Assembly (NCBI GenBank): GCA_017513625.1
Contig: JAFXEW010000040.1
Coordinates: forward strand, 1-50,292
Length of the DNA stretch: 50,292 nt
Origin: Lachnospiraceae bacterium
GTDB taxonomy: Bacteria > Bacillota > Clostridia > Lachnospirales > Lachnospiraceae
Direction of reading: 5' to 3'
Both the position numbers and the translations under genes were made by a program. The notes under the pieces are model-generated. The model did not search any database, was not told where the DNA came from, and saw only the letters and a list, made by a program, of their open reading frames with translations. This document shows, one piece after another, positions 16,901 to 24,695 of the stretch (positions are counted from its first letter, which is position 1; each line of letters begins with the position of its first letter).

Positions 16901-17842
16901 CTAAACGGGTATCTTGGCTTTTAATATCAGGCTCTTTAACAAAGTGGCCTTATCAGCTTTGGCAATCCTTGCTTCGGAAGTAAGTATCAGCCTATGAGCC
17001 AGTACATCTCCCGCCACACTCTTTACATCATCCGGCTTTACATAGTCCCTTTTTTGTAAAAAAGCAGCTGCCTGGGCACTGCGCACCAAAGCCAGCATAC
17101 CACGGGGACTTACGCCGTAGTGGAAACTGTTTTCCTTTCTGGTCAGTGCCACAATGTCCTGTATATATGCCAGAATATTTTCTTTTACCTCTACCTTGGA
17201 CACCGCGTCCATCAGCTCCAATATCTCTTCCGGACTGCAGACATTCTCCACCGTATCAAAGGTTTTGCCCTTTAAAAACAGGGACGCCATCTCTATTTCC
17301 TGCTCTCTTCCGGGGTATCCTACGGACAGTCGCATCATAAAGCGGTCCATCTGTGCCTCAGGCAGAGGATAAGTACCCAGGAAATCCACCGGGTTCTGGG
17401 TAGCAATCACCAGAAACGGCTTAGGCAGGGGATACGTAGTTCCGTTAACGGTAGTCTGGCCCTCGCCCATTGCCTCAAGCAGACTGGCCTGGGTCTTGGG
17501 AGAAGTACGGTTAATTTCATCCGCCAACAGTATCTGGTGCATGATTACACCGTCCCTGTATTCAAACTCACCGGTTTTCATATTATACACGGACATTCCC
17601 ACAATATCTCCCGGCAAGGTATCCGGCGTAAACTGTATACGTCCCATGGAACAACCGGTGACCCTTCCAAGGGTTCTGGCTAAAGTAGTCTTGCCCACTC
17701 CCGGTACATCCTCTAAAAGAATGTGTCCCCCTGCCAGCATACAGATAACCACCTTTTTTACCACATCTTCTTTTCCCACAAAGACTGTATTTACCGCCTC
17801 CATGATTTTGTCCGCTAATTCGTAGCCTCTTTCGTTTGTCAT
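16901..17842 (-). CDS. MoxR-family AAA+ ATPase
   Basis: A 313-residue cytoplasmic AAA+ ATPase. Walker A is DVPGVGKTTLA (near 40-50), Walker B and following residues are LLADEINRTSPKTQASLLEAM, sensor 1 lies in VIATQNP, and a lid domain follows with SPRGMLALVRSAQA. This is the typical MoxR layout of a chaperone-like ATPase that works with DUF58 or VWA partners. It is the first gene of the three-gene operon with DUF58 and transglutaminase genes, preceded by GGAGGAG. A strong terminator separates it from the sigma/anti-sigma genes upstream. Confidence 0.93.
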   Translation of the reverse strand: MTNERGYELADKIMEAVNTVFVGKEDVVKKVVICMLAGGHILLEDVPGVGKTTLARTLGRVTGCSMGRIQFTPDTLPGDIVGMSVYNMKTGEFEYRDGVIMHQILLADEINRTSPKTQASLLEAMGEGQTTVNGTTYPLPKPFLVIATQNPVDFLGTYPLPEAQMDRFMMRLSVGYPGREQEIEMASLFLKGKTFDTVENVCSPEEILELMDAVSKVEVKENILAYIQDIVALTRKENSFHYGVSPRGMLALVRSAQAAAFLQKRDYVKPDDVKSVAGDVLAHRLILTSEARIAKADKATLLKSLILKAKIPV

Positions 17843-17885
17843 ATAGACTCCTCCCCGATTTTTCTTACCCTATATTTTACCATGT

Positions 17886-17970
17886 CACAAAAAAAATGCC
17901 TAGTGCCAATGATATGTACCCGCAATTTCAGGTACATATCATACGAAACACCGGCATTTTATTTTTTGTG
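17886..17970 (-). terminator. Long nested hairpin terminator after the anti-sigma gene
   Basis: Perfect inner 12-bp arms ATGATATGTACC (17909-17920) and GGTACATATCAT (17931-17942) sit inside an outer A/T-rich pair (17886-17900 with 17953-17970, including ATGCC and GGCAT). Read on the minus strand, the stem is followed by eight T. Because the outer arms are A-rich and T-rich, it may also stop transcription from the other side. Confidence 0.8.
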
Positions 17971-17984
17971 ATTAAAAACCTTCG

Positions 17985-19175
17985 TTAATCAAAAAGGTGC
18001 AGTATTTTTTCCTTTATATTTTCCGGTACATTCTCGGCTCCGGCAATCATTCTGGCCCCACCATCCTCCTGTACATACAATTTCTCGCCGTAATAATAAA
18101 AGCTTTGTTCCATCATACATTCCTGCTTTGTATCAGCACTTTCGAACAAAATCCATATCTTATAAACCCATTTTTTGTTTTCCGTATCGAACTCCTCTAC
18201 TGCATACATAATATCTTTAAAATACCATCCTGCATCATAAAGCCCTGCAATTTTTTCCTTAACCTTTATTGCAAATGCTTCCTGTTCCTCCCCGGTTCCC
18301 GATATGCTGATTCCCAATCCCATACCAATACCGGGATTCTCTACCTCTTCTCCGGCAAGTAATTTGTTGTAATTTCTATGAGATACATAACGGAACAAGA
18401 TCTCAAATACCAAATCATCATAGGGCAAAACATCTGCCGTAAAAAGCGGGGCATCACCCGTGGTATATTCCATAACTCTGTATGTATTATCCGATACTTT
18501 ACCGAAATCCATGGAATAAATAATATTATCCCGGTCATAAAAGTCAATTATAATAGTGTTCAATTGCACATCCGCCGCATGTTCTTCATCATAGGGTAAC
18601 TGTATGATTTCTTTAACCTTTACCTCTATTTCCCGCCCACTAAAGTAGTACTCATAAGCTTCCTCCATTGCTTCTTTCAGTGTGGATTCATACGCACTGA
18701 CTGCCTCATTGCTATATCTGTCACTCATGGCATATACTTCTTTCATCCGGTATGCAACAATATCCGCCAAAGGCTGTACTTCGCCTTCTGTTAAATCCTC
18801 ACATACCTTTTTTATCTTTGCGGCATCTGCTATTGCCGAGAAGCTAAGCACCCGATTGGTTGCCTGTCCATAACTCAGCATTCCTACAATTCCTACCACT
18901 GCCAAAAGCAGTATGGTAAGCACAATAATAAATAACATTTTTACAATATTTCTGATGCGGATCTTTTTTAAAAAATCCAATTCGCCTGTATTATCTGTTT
19001 TGTTTTGTTCTGTACGAAGTTCCTGCTCTTTTTGCATTCCCCTTTTATATTGTTTCAGCTTAGCGCTACATTCCTGACACTGTTCCATATGAGCCTCTAA
19101 TTCCTTTGCAGTTTCTGCAGCACACAAATCTTCCGCATACAAGGGAAGTAAATCTTTTACTACCTCACATTTCAT
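17985..19175 (-). CDS. Anti-sigma factor with zinc-finger domain and one TM helix
   Basis: A 396-residue protein. The N-terminal anti-sigma zinc finger shows H-x3-C-x2-C in LEAHMEQCQECSAKL. One transmembrane helix (about residues 84-106) leads to a roughly 290-residue extracytoplasmic region with no recognised domain. The start at 19175 (MKCEVVKDLLPLY) has AAGGAG 8 bases upstream; two in-frame upstream ATG or GTG codons fit less well. It follows the ECF sigma gene by 52 bases, the usual arrangement for a sigma/anti-sigma switch in which the membrane protein holds the sigma factor until a signal triggers release. The external part presumably senses an envelope signal. Confidence 0.88.
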   Translation of the reverse strand: MKCEVVKDLLPLYAEDLCAAETAKELEAHMEQCQECSAKLKQYKRGMQKEQELRTEQNKTDNTGELDFLKKIRIRNIVKMLFIIVLTILLLAVVGIVGMLSYGQATNRVLSFSAIADAAKIKKVCEDLTEGEVQPLADIVAYRMKEVYAMSDRYSNEAVSAYESTLKEAMEEAYEYYFSGREIEVKVKEIIQLPYDEEHAADVQLNTIIIDFYDRDNIIYSMDFGKVSDNTYRVMEYTTGDAPLFTADVLPYDDLVFEILFRYVSHRNYNKLLAGEEVENPGIGMGLGISISGTGEEQEAFAIKVKEKIAGLYDAGWYFKDIMYAVEEFDTENKKWVYKIWILFESADTKQECMMEQSFYYYGEKLYVQEDGGARMIAGAENVPENIKEKILHLFD

Positions 19176-19227
19176 ACCCATAGCTCCTTTCCACACTTTT
19201 AGGCACTCTAATCACATATAACCTGTT

Positions 19228-19728
19228 TCACACATCCGGATTCATACTTAGAATCATATCCCTGCTACGCATATACGTGACTCTGGCCCAGACCTCACTT
19301 TTACCAAATATACTCCCTATTTCGCGAAAGGGTAACTCCGCATAAAACCTAAGCATAAATACCTCTTTATACGGTTCCGGTAACTGATGGATGCTTAACC
19401 GAATCTCTTGTGCCGTTATCCGTTCAATCATTCTTTCTTCCAATGAAGTTCCACTATCTGCAGCCAATTGTTCTGATAACTCCGAAGGACGATATCTTTG
19501 TTCCTTGCGCAAGTTATCATAATATGTATTTTTTGCAATCTGACACAACCAGGTGGATATTTTACAGCGATTATCGAAAGTATGTATTTTTTCAATTGCT
19601 TTCACAAAGGTATCCTGCATCAGATCCTCAGCCAGATAAGCATCTGCGCAAAGACGTAATAAAAATCTGTACACCACTTCTCCATGTTGTTTATACACCT
19701 TGTTCATGTCAACATGTTTCACATCCAT
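19228..19728 (-). CDS. ECF-type RNA polymerase sigma factor
   Basis: A 166-residue sigma-70 family protein. Region 2 (about 12-80) includes DLMQDTFVKAIEKIHTF and STWLCQIAKNTYYDNLRK, and region 4 (about 110-160) includes LPEPYKEVFMLRFYAEL and FREIGSIFGKSEVWARVTYMR, the helix-turn-helix that reads the -35 element. Length and layout fit group 4 (ECF) sigma factors. The upstream sequence has a TGTAAC-N16-CGTC promoter of the kind these factors recognise, implying autoregulation. GGGGG precedes the start at close spacing. Its antagonist is encoded next. Confidence 0.93.
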   Translation of the reverse strand: MDVKHVDMNKVYKQHGEVVYRFLLRLCADAYLAEDLMQDTFVKAIEKIHTFDNRCKISTWLCQIAKNTYYDNLRKEQRYRPSELSEQLAADSGTSLEERMIERITAQEIRLSIHQLPEPYKEVFMLRFYAELPFREIGSIFGKSEVWARVTYMRSRDMILSMNPDV

Positions 19729-19748
19729 TACCCCCTTTCACTTTATTT

Positions 19749-19774
19749 GACGCAGTAAAATACTGTTTGTTACA
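19749..19774 (-). promoter_or_regulatory. ECF sigma-dependent promoter (TGTAAC-N16-CGTC)
   Basis: On the minus strand TGTAAC (19769-19774) and CGTC (19749-19752) are separated by exactly 16 bases, the classic ECF pattern, about 20 bases upstream of the sigma gene start. The spacer contains a small dyad (CAGTA...TACTG). Confidence 0.75.
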
Positions 19775-19847
19775 AATTATTTGTAAATAATCCTTTTGTC
19801 CTCGCAGTGCGTTCTTTGCTTCACAGGAAATTCCTATGAAGTAAAAA

Positions 19848-19869
19848 AGGGATACCCCGCGGTATCCCT
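19848..19869 (-). terminator. Intrinsic terminator after the 7TM-PAS sensor gene
   Basis: Perfect 9-bp arms AGGGATACC (19848-19856) and GGTATCCCT (19861-19869) with a 4-base loop, followed by six T on the minus strand, 12 bases after the stop codon. It ends the gene cleanly. Confidence 0.92.
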
Positions 19870-19880
19870 ACACATGCTTA

Positions 19881-21041
19881 TTACTTTTCTTTAGATATAT
19901 CCTCTGCAACAACTTCCTTTGTTTCGTTTCTGCCGCTTATACGGGCCCCAAAAGCCTCCTGCATGGCGTTCATGTACTTGGTCTTCTTGCGTACTTCGTT
20001 CTCAAGCTCGGTATTGTAACGGTTCAAAAGCTCTATATACTTCTGTTGACGGGTTATATCTTCGATTTCAATGATATAACCGATGACCTTTTCATTAAAA
20101 CCGCCGTATATCAGCTCTGCTTTACATTCCAGATGACGCTCGCCTACCTCGATCTTTGTCTCATCTTTCTTGGTAGCGATGTAATTCTTCAAAAACACTA
20201 CTACTTTACGGTACACCTCTGTGTCCGCATCCTCAATAGGTCTGTCCACCTGCATGGACTTAAGCTCCGGGAAAATCTTTTTCGCCAGGGCATTACAGTT
20301 CATAAAACGCAAATCCGTATCAAAAGATATATATGCAAATTCTTCCATCTGTTCATAGGTACCTAAGATACCTGCAGACATGTCGTATACCTTCATTCTC
20401 TTACATACATGGAGATATAAGAAGGAGGATAAACAATACGCGACGGGAAGCAGGGAAATCTCCGTGCCTAACACCTTTTCACCGCCGTACACCAATGTAG
20501 ACAGGGACAAAGCCAGTAAAAGCTCCCAAGAGGTCTTACGTGAAAAACTTTTCTCCGACAGCATGGTCTTTATAATAATGCCGAAACACATCAATACTTC
20601 GAATAACAGCAAAAAGGTATATAAATTGTGTGCCGGTCCGTATTCCTTAACCAGATAGGATATACCATAGGCTTTCTCCAGGCTTACATTCCGGTAATAT
20701 AACGTGCTGTAACCCACGGAATAACTAAAAATCAATACTACAAAACTCCACACCAGCAAAAAATGCTTCAATTTTCTCGGAAACCCCATCTCACACAAAT
20801 CTGCAATGGTCATCATCAGACAGAACGGCATAAAAATGCTGCCCGTATATATGAGACGGTTGGCAAGTAATGCAGTCTCTGTTTCCTGAGCTACAGCCTG
20901 AGCCAGATAACCCATATTACCCAAAACAGTTGCCGTAAATAAAAACAACTGCCCTGAATTTTGATTTTTCCGATTTCCTTTTAGCAAAACAATTAATTCT
21001 GCAATAGCCACTACAAGTGCTATTATATATAAGGCAAGCAT
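19881..21041 (-). CDS. 7TM sensor with PAS domain, no catalytic output
   Basis: A 386-residue protein. Seven hydrophobic helices (1-215) match the 7TM N-terminal region of histidine kinases, followed by a PAS-like domain (about 225-330, ending VIGYIIEIEDITRQQ) and a coiled coil (about 335-365). The chain then ends in a polar tail without HisKA, HATPase, GGDEF or EAL. The start at 21041 has GGGAGGG 8 bases upstream. The terminator immediately follows the stop, so this is not an interrupted kinase at the DNA level. It may signal through a partner or be a shortened kinase that still binds a ligand. Its architecture parallels the hybrid kinase at 8916-11183. Confidence 0.8.
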   Translation of the reverse strand: MLALYIIALVVAIAELIVLLKGNRKNQNSGQLFLFTATVLGNMGYLAQAVAQETETALLANRLIYTGSIFMPFCLMMTIADLCEMGFPRKLKHFLLVWSFVVLIFSYSVGYSTLYYRNVSLEKAYGISYLVKEYGPAHNLYTFLLLFEVLMCFGIIIKTMLSEKSFSRKTSWELLLALSLSTLVYGGEKVLGTEISLLPVAYCLSSFLYLHVCKRMKVYDMSAGILGTYEQMEEFAYISFDTDLRFMNCNALAKKIFPELKSMQVDRPIEDADTEVYRKVVVFLKNYIATKKDETKIEVGERHLECKAELIYGGFNEKVIGYIIEIEDITRQQKYIELLNRYNTELENEVRKKTKYMNAMQEAFGARISGRNETKEVVAEDISKEK

Positions 21042-21128
21042 CTTTAATCCCTCCCTGCTTATCCTGAAACCCATAAATACCTATTAGACAGTATATCACT
21101 ATTTTATGTGTAAATAAATACAAAAAAA

Positions 21129-21159
21129 GACATATTCTCAAAAAAATCAAGAATATGTC
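21129..21159 (-). terminator. Intrinsic terminator after porB
   Basis: Arms GACATATTCT (21129-21138) and AGAATATGTC (21150-21159) are perfect. On the minus strand a run of seven T follows. It lies 15 bases after the porB stop. Confidence 0.9.
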
Positions 21160-21174
21160 CCTTTTTATCCGTAT

Positions 21175-22110
21175 TTATTCGCAACGATTACAAAGTTCTT
21201 CCCAGCGTTTATCCACTTCAGCCTGGAATGCGGCAATTAAATCCTCATTTCCTTTCTTAAACAAATGTCTGAAACGTCTCTGGGGACGCAGGAATTCTTC
21301 AATAGGAAGCTTGTTCTTGGGCGCATAGCTGAGTATCCACTTGCCGTCAACTACTTCAAACATAGGCCAGTAACAGGTCTCCACCGCCAGCTTACAAATA
21401 GTCATCAGTTCAGAAGAATCATATCCCCAGCCTCTGGGGCAGGGAGACATAATGTTCAGGTATGCGGGGCCGGGAGTATAAATAGCTTTTTCCGCCTTTG
21501 TATATAAATCCTTGAAATTGCCGATAAAAGTACTCTGCGCAACATAAGGAATGTGATGTTCTGCCATAATGGCTGCCAGATCCTTACGTATCTGAATCTT
21601 ACCGTTGGACGCACTGCCCGCAGGAGTGGTGGTGGTATCCGCAAACTGGGGTGTTGCGGAGGATCTCTGGGTACCGGTGTTCATATATGCTCCGTTGTCA
21701 TAGCATACATAAACCATATCATGTCCGCGCTCCATAGCACCGGAAAGGGACTGAAAACCGATATCATATGTACCGCCGTCACCGCCGAAGGTGATAAATT
21801 TATAATTATCCTGAATCTTGCCTCTCTTTTTCAGCGCTTTATAAGCGGTTTCAACACCTGAAAGGGTCGCACCGGCATTTTCAAACGCATTGTGGATGTA
21901 ACTGTCCTCATACGCAGTATAATGATACATAAAGGAAGATACCTCCAGACAGCCTGTCGCATTACCGATTACTGCCTTGTCTCCTTCATGTAATGCACGG
22001 AGCACCGTACGTACTGCAATGGTACCGCCACAGCCGGCACACATTCTGTGTCCGGGTGCCAGACGCTCCGGCTTATTCATAACCTCTTTAAAATTATATC
22101 TTGTCTCCAT
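21175..22110 (-). CDS. porB: Pyruvate:ferredoxin oxidoreductase, beta subunit
   Basis: A 311-residue TPP-binding subunit. The TPP motif is GDGGTYDIGFQSLSGAMERG followed by VCYDNGAYMNTG, and Cys residues around HRMCAGCGGTI plus later ones would ligate the subunit's 4Fe-4S cluster. Together with PorA it forms the active site that decarboxylates pyruvate to acetyl-CoA and CO2 and reduces ferredoxin. I place the start at METRYNFKEV (22110); a GTG seven codons upstream is possible. It is the last gene of porG-porD-porA-porB and is followed by a terminator. There is a 85-bp gap after porA. Confidence 0.93.
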   Translation of the reverse strand: METRYNFKEVMNKPERLAPGHRMCAGCGGTIAVRTVLRALHEGDKAVIGNATGCLEVSSFMYHYTAYEDSYIHNAFENAGATLSGVETAYKALKKRGKIQDNYKFITFGGDGGTYDIGFQSLSGAMERGHDMVYVCYDNGAYMNTGTQRSSATPQFADTTTTPAGSASNGKIQIRKDLAAIMAEHHIPYVAQSTFIGNFKDLYTKAEKAIYTPGPAYLNIMSPCPRGWGYDSSELMTICKLAVETCYWPMFEVVDGKWILSYAPKNKLPIEEFLRPQRRFRHLFKKGNEDLIAAFQAEVDKRWEELCNRCE

Positions 22111-22195
22111 CTTATTACCATGCCTTTCCACATATCTGACATATTTCCTGCAAAAAATATTTATGCTCAGATACGCCTTACCCTAATCATTTACT

Positions 22196-23383
22196 TTAAC
22201 GTTCTCTCAAGCCGATATATTCGTACATTCCGGAGACTTCATGAGTAGTCGCAATCTTTTCCAAATTGTCGTACACCTGCATAAAATCCTTCACTGTAAT
22301 ATCACGACCGCCTAAACCATAGAAATAGTTCACTACTTCAGCCTGTGCCTTGGCCTGATACAGTGCCGCACGTACTTCTGCTCCCAAAGGTCCGCCGGTT
22401 CCCGCAAACATTTCTGAACGGTCCATGATTGCCACTGCCTTCACATGGGACAGAGCTTTAGCGATTTCTTCCTCAGGGAAGGGACGGAATACACGAATCT
22501 TCAGTAATCCCACTTTTTTACCTGTAGTGTTTCTGATTTCATCAATGGCAGCCTTACAGGTGCCTGCTGCGGAACCGATAATGACGATGGCATATTCTGC
22601 ATCCTCCATACGGTACTCCTCGAAGAAACCGTATTTTCTGCCGGTCATCTTTTCAAACTTCTCCGCAACCTCCAGAATAACCCTCTTAGCCTGCAGCATT
22701 GCTTCTCTCTGGGCACGTTTGGTCTCCATGTAGTAATTGGATACTGCATAAGGACCTACTGCCATCTTTTCCGTAGGATGCAGCAGATAATGCTCGGGTT
22801 CGTATTCACCTACGAAATCCTTTACCAGCTCATCTTCTACCAAAAGTATATTTTCCACACCGTGACTGGTGATGAAACCGTCCTGACAAATCATAATGGG
22901 AAGCATGACATCCTTATTTTCTGCAATAGGATATGCCTGCAGGAAATTGTCATATACCTCCTGATTGGATTCCGCATATATCTGAATCCATCCTGAATCC
23001 CTGGCTCCCATACTGTCGGAATGGTCCGCGTTAATGTTAATGGGGCCTGTTAATGCTCTGTTTACAAGTGCAAGTGCAATGGGAAGTCTGTCGGAAGCCG
23101 CAACATAAAGCTCCTCCCACATAAGGGCCATACCGCAGGAAGAGGTGGCCGTTAATGCTCTGGCACCTGCTGCAGATGCACCCAGAGTAGCACTCATGGC
23201 ACTGTGCTCACTTTCTACGGGAATAAATTCCGTATCAAGCTCTCCGTTTGCTATGTAATTCGCCACGTACTGGGGAATCTCCGTAGAAGGAGTAATAGGG
23301 AATGCAGGCATTACATCCGGATTAATCTGTTTGATTGCATAAGCAACCGCTTCATTACCTGATAAACGTTCTCTGATCGCCAT
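22196..23383 (-). CDS. porA: Pyruvate:ferredoxin oxidoreductase, alpha subunit
   Basis: A 395-residue subunit. The N-terminal pyrimidine-binding domain contains MPAFPITPSTEIPQYVA and VESEHSAMSATLGASAAGAR, with the conserved Glu region for TPP activation, and a HSDSMGARDSGW segment typical of PorA. The C-terminal transketolase-C-like domain begins near 255 (DAEYAIVIIGSAAGTCKAAI). The fit is best to pyruvate-specific enzymes, but 2-oxoisovalerate enzymes have the same subunit plan. The start codon is immediately after the porD stop, so translation is coupled. Confidence 0.92.
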   Translation of the reverse strand: MAIRERLSGNEAVAYAIKQINPDVMPAFPITPSTEIPQYVANYIANGELDTEFIPVESEHSAMSATLGASAAGARALTATSSCGMALMWEELYVAASDRLPIALALVNRALTGPININADHSDSMGARDSGWIQIYAESNQEVYDNFLQAYPIAENKDVMLPIMICQDGFITSHGVENILLVEDELVKDFVGEYEPEHYLLHPTEKMAVGPYAVSNYYMETKRAQREAMLQAKRVILEVAEKFEKMTGRKYGFFEEYRMEDAEYAIVIIGSAAGTCKAAIDEIRNTTGKKVGLLKIRVFRPFPEEEIAKALSHVKAVAIMDRSEMFAGTGGPLGAEVRAALYQAKAQAEVVNYFYGLGGRDITVKDFMQVYDNLEKIATTHEVSGMYEYIGLRER

Positions 23384-23683
23384 TTACTTACCCTCCCTCA
23401 TACTGATTGCATCGAAGGGACATACCTTGGCACAAATGCCACAGCCCTTACAATGGTCATAATCAAATTCTCCTCGCTTGCAGTCCTGCACCGGTATGGA
23501 AGAATCAGGGCAAACCGGTACGCACAGCAGACACTGTTTACATTTCTCTTCATGGAATACAGGGGTGGAAGTTCTCCACTCACCTGTACAAAATTCCCTG
23601 GAGGTAGCAGCCTCAAATATTTTATTACCCTCTGTTATATCCTGCCAGGGGCTCTTTTCATTAATTCTATCCTGTATCATCAC
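23384..23683 (-). CDS. porD: Pyruvate:ferredoxin oxidoreductase, delta (ferredoxin-like) subunit
   Basis: A 99-residue protein with two 4Fe-4S motifs, CKQCLLCVPVCPD and CKGCGICAKVCPF, each C-x2-C-x2-C-x3-C. It carries electrons from the catalytic core to external ferredoxin. Residues 1-45 form the usual PorD extension with ending segments GEWRTSTPVFHEEK. The gene is 31 bases after porG and abuts porA. The four-subunit form differs from the single-chain enzyme of many clostridia, where this domain is fused. Confidence 0.94.
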   Translation of the reverse strand: MMIQDRINEKSPWQDITEGNKIFEAATSREFCTGEWRTSTPVFHEEKCKQCLLCVPVCPDSSIPVQDCKRGEFDYDHCKGCGICAKVCPFDAISMREGK

Positions 23684-23714
23684 TTTACACCTTTCTTTCT
23701 ATAACGGTATCCGA

Positions 23715-24290
23715 TTACTTTCCAACCACATCCAGCGCAAGCTCCAGTGCCTTCATATTGCCTTCGATAACCTCAGGCTTCTTGGCAAATTTATGTTTGA
23801 AGGATGCCTGCATTTCATCCAGAAATGCGCCCTTTTCCATTACACCGGATACTGCAACCGTAGCTGCAAGCATGGGGGAATTAGGATAATTCTTGCCCAA
23901 TGTCTGCATGGAAATCTCTCTGGCATTAATCACATACACCTCTCCCTGATATCCTCTCAGTAAAGGAATCAGTGCATCCTTAGGCCGCTCGGAATTAATA
24001 ATAATAGCACCTTCCTGTTTCAGACCCGCTGTTACATCAATACTTTCCAACAAAGTTTCATCTACAACCACCACGTAGTCGGGCTCATAAATATTGGAAT
24101 GAACGGTTAACGGGGTATCACTGATCCTGTTGTAGGCAGTAATGGGAGCACCCATACGCTCCGGACCGTACTCAGGAAAGCCCTGTACATACTTACCGGT
24201 CTTAAAGGCCACATCTGCCAGAAGCAGTGCCGCTGTCTTAGCTCCCTGGCCGCCTCTGCCGTGCCATCTGATTTCTACTGATTTGCTCAT
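23715..24290 (-). CDS. porG: Pyruvate:ferredoxin oxidoreductase, gamma subunit
   Basis: A 191-residue subunit starting MSKSVEIRWHGRGGQGAKTA, with the glycine-rich motif GRGGQGAKTAALLLADVA and FPEYGPERMGAPITAYNRIS, both characteristic of the gamma subunit family of 2-oxoacid:ferredoxin oxidoreductases. It is the first gene of the operon and follows, by about 20 bases, the terminator arm of a T-box-like leader, so its expression is probably set by leader readthrough. The enzyme would feed acetyl-CoA and reduced ferredoxin to the butyrate pathway genes about 7 kb away. Confidence 0.93.
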   Translation of the reverse strand: MSKSVEIRWHGRGGQGAKTAALLLADVAFKTGKYVQGFPEYGPERMGAPITAYNRISDTPLTVHSNIYEPDYVVVVDETLLESIDVTAGLKQEGAIIINSERPKDALIPLLRGYQGEVYVINAREISMQTLGKNYPNSPMLAATVAVSGVMEKGAFLDEMQASFKHKFAKKPEVIEGNMKALELALDVVGK

Positions 24291-24309
24291 AATTCATCCT
24301 CTCTTCCAT

Positions 24310-24552
24310 AACAAAAAAACTCCTGCCGCAAACGGCAGAAGTCCACTTCTTCTCAAAACCATCTACGACATACCAACATATGCGCCCTCTTTGACGGGAG
24401 GGAATCCGACAACGTCTACTCGCCCGAACGAAAGTCAAAGCTTTGGCGTTGCAACTCAGGAGGGATCTTCCTTATCATTTTACTCGTACCGCTTCTCAGC
24501 TACCGCGGCTCTCTGTAACTTTCCGATAATAAGTACTGTCTCCATCATCGTC
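24310..24552 (-). promoter_or_regulatory. T-box-like leader with terminator, upstream of porGDAB
   Basis: The minus-strand leader shows several T-box parts in order: GACGATG (24546-24552) pairs with CGTTGTC (24408-24414) to close stem I; an AGTA segment follows on the 5' side; CAGAGAGCCGC...GCGG resembles the AG-bulge arm; CTCCTGAGTTGC resembles the distal loop; the hairpin at 24385-24402 (CCCTC...GAGGG) resembles the next stem. GAAGTGGACTTC (24338-24349) could hold the UGGA that pairs with a tRNA acceptor end, although the usual ACCGCG part is missing. The terminator is CTTCTGCCG...CGGCAGGAG (24320-24341) plus seven T. The specifier codon cannot be assigned. Confidence 0.68.
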
Positions 24553-24660
24553 TTTCCATACCGGTATTAACTGTCATAACCCGTATGTATATTTAATTCT
24601 CATTGTACTTCATTATAGTAAAGTGTAAAACAAATGTCAAGTACCAAATGTCAACAAATC

Positions 24661-24690
24661 AGGCAGCCTTGTATTTAAACAAAGCTGCCT
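24661..24690. terminator. Terminator-like hairpin after the chemoreceptor gene
   Basis: AGGCAGC (24661-24667) pairs with GCTGCCT (24684-24690), with a further ACAA/TTGT pairing inside. It lies 6 bases after the chemoreceptor stop on the minus strand; the T-rich tail is better on the plus strand. Confidence 0.6.
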
Positions 24691-24695
24691 GTCTT

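Noticed and set aside
21175-24290. Branched-chain 2-oxoacid (VOR) identity for the oxidoreductase
   Set aside because: PorA motifs such as FPITPSTEIP and HSDSMGARDSGW fit pyruvate enzymes better, although the subunit plan cannot separate them with certainty.
24310-24552. TPP riboswitch for a TPP enzyme operon
   Set aside because: A GCTGAGA string is present, but the conserved CCTGATCTGG-type core is absent; the rest of the layout fits a T-box better.
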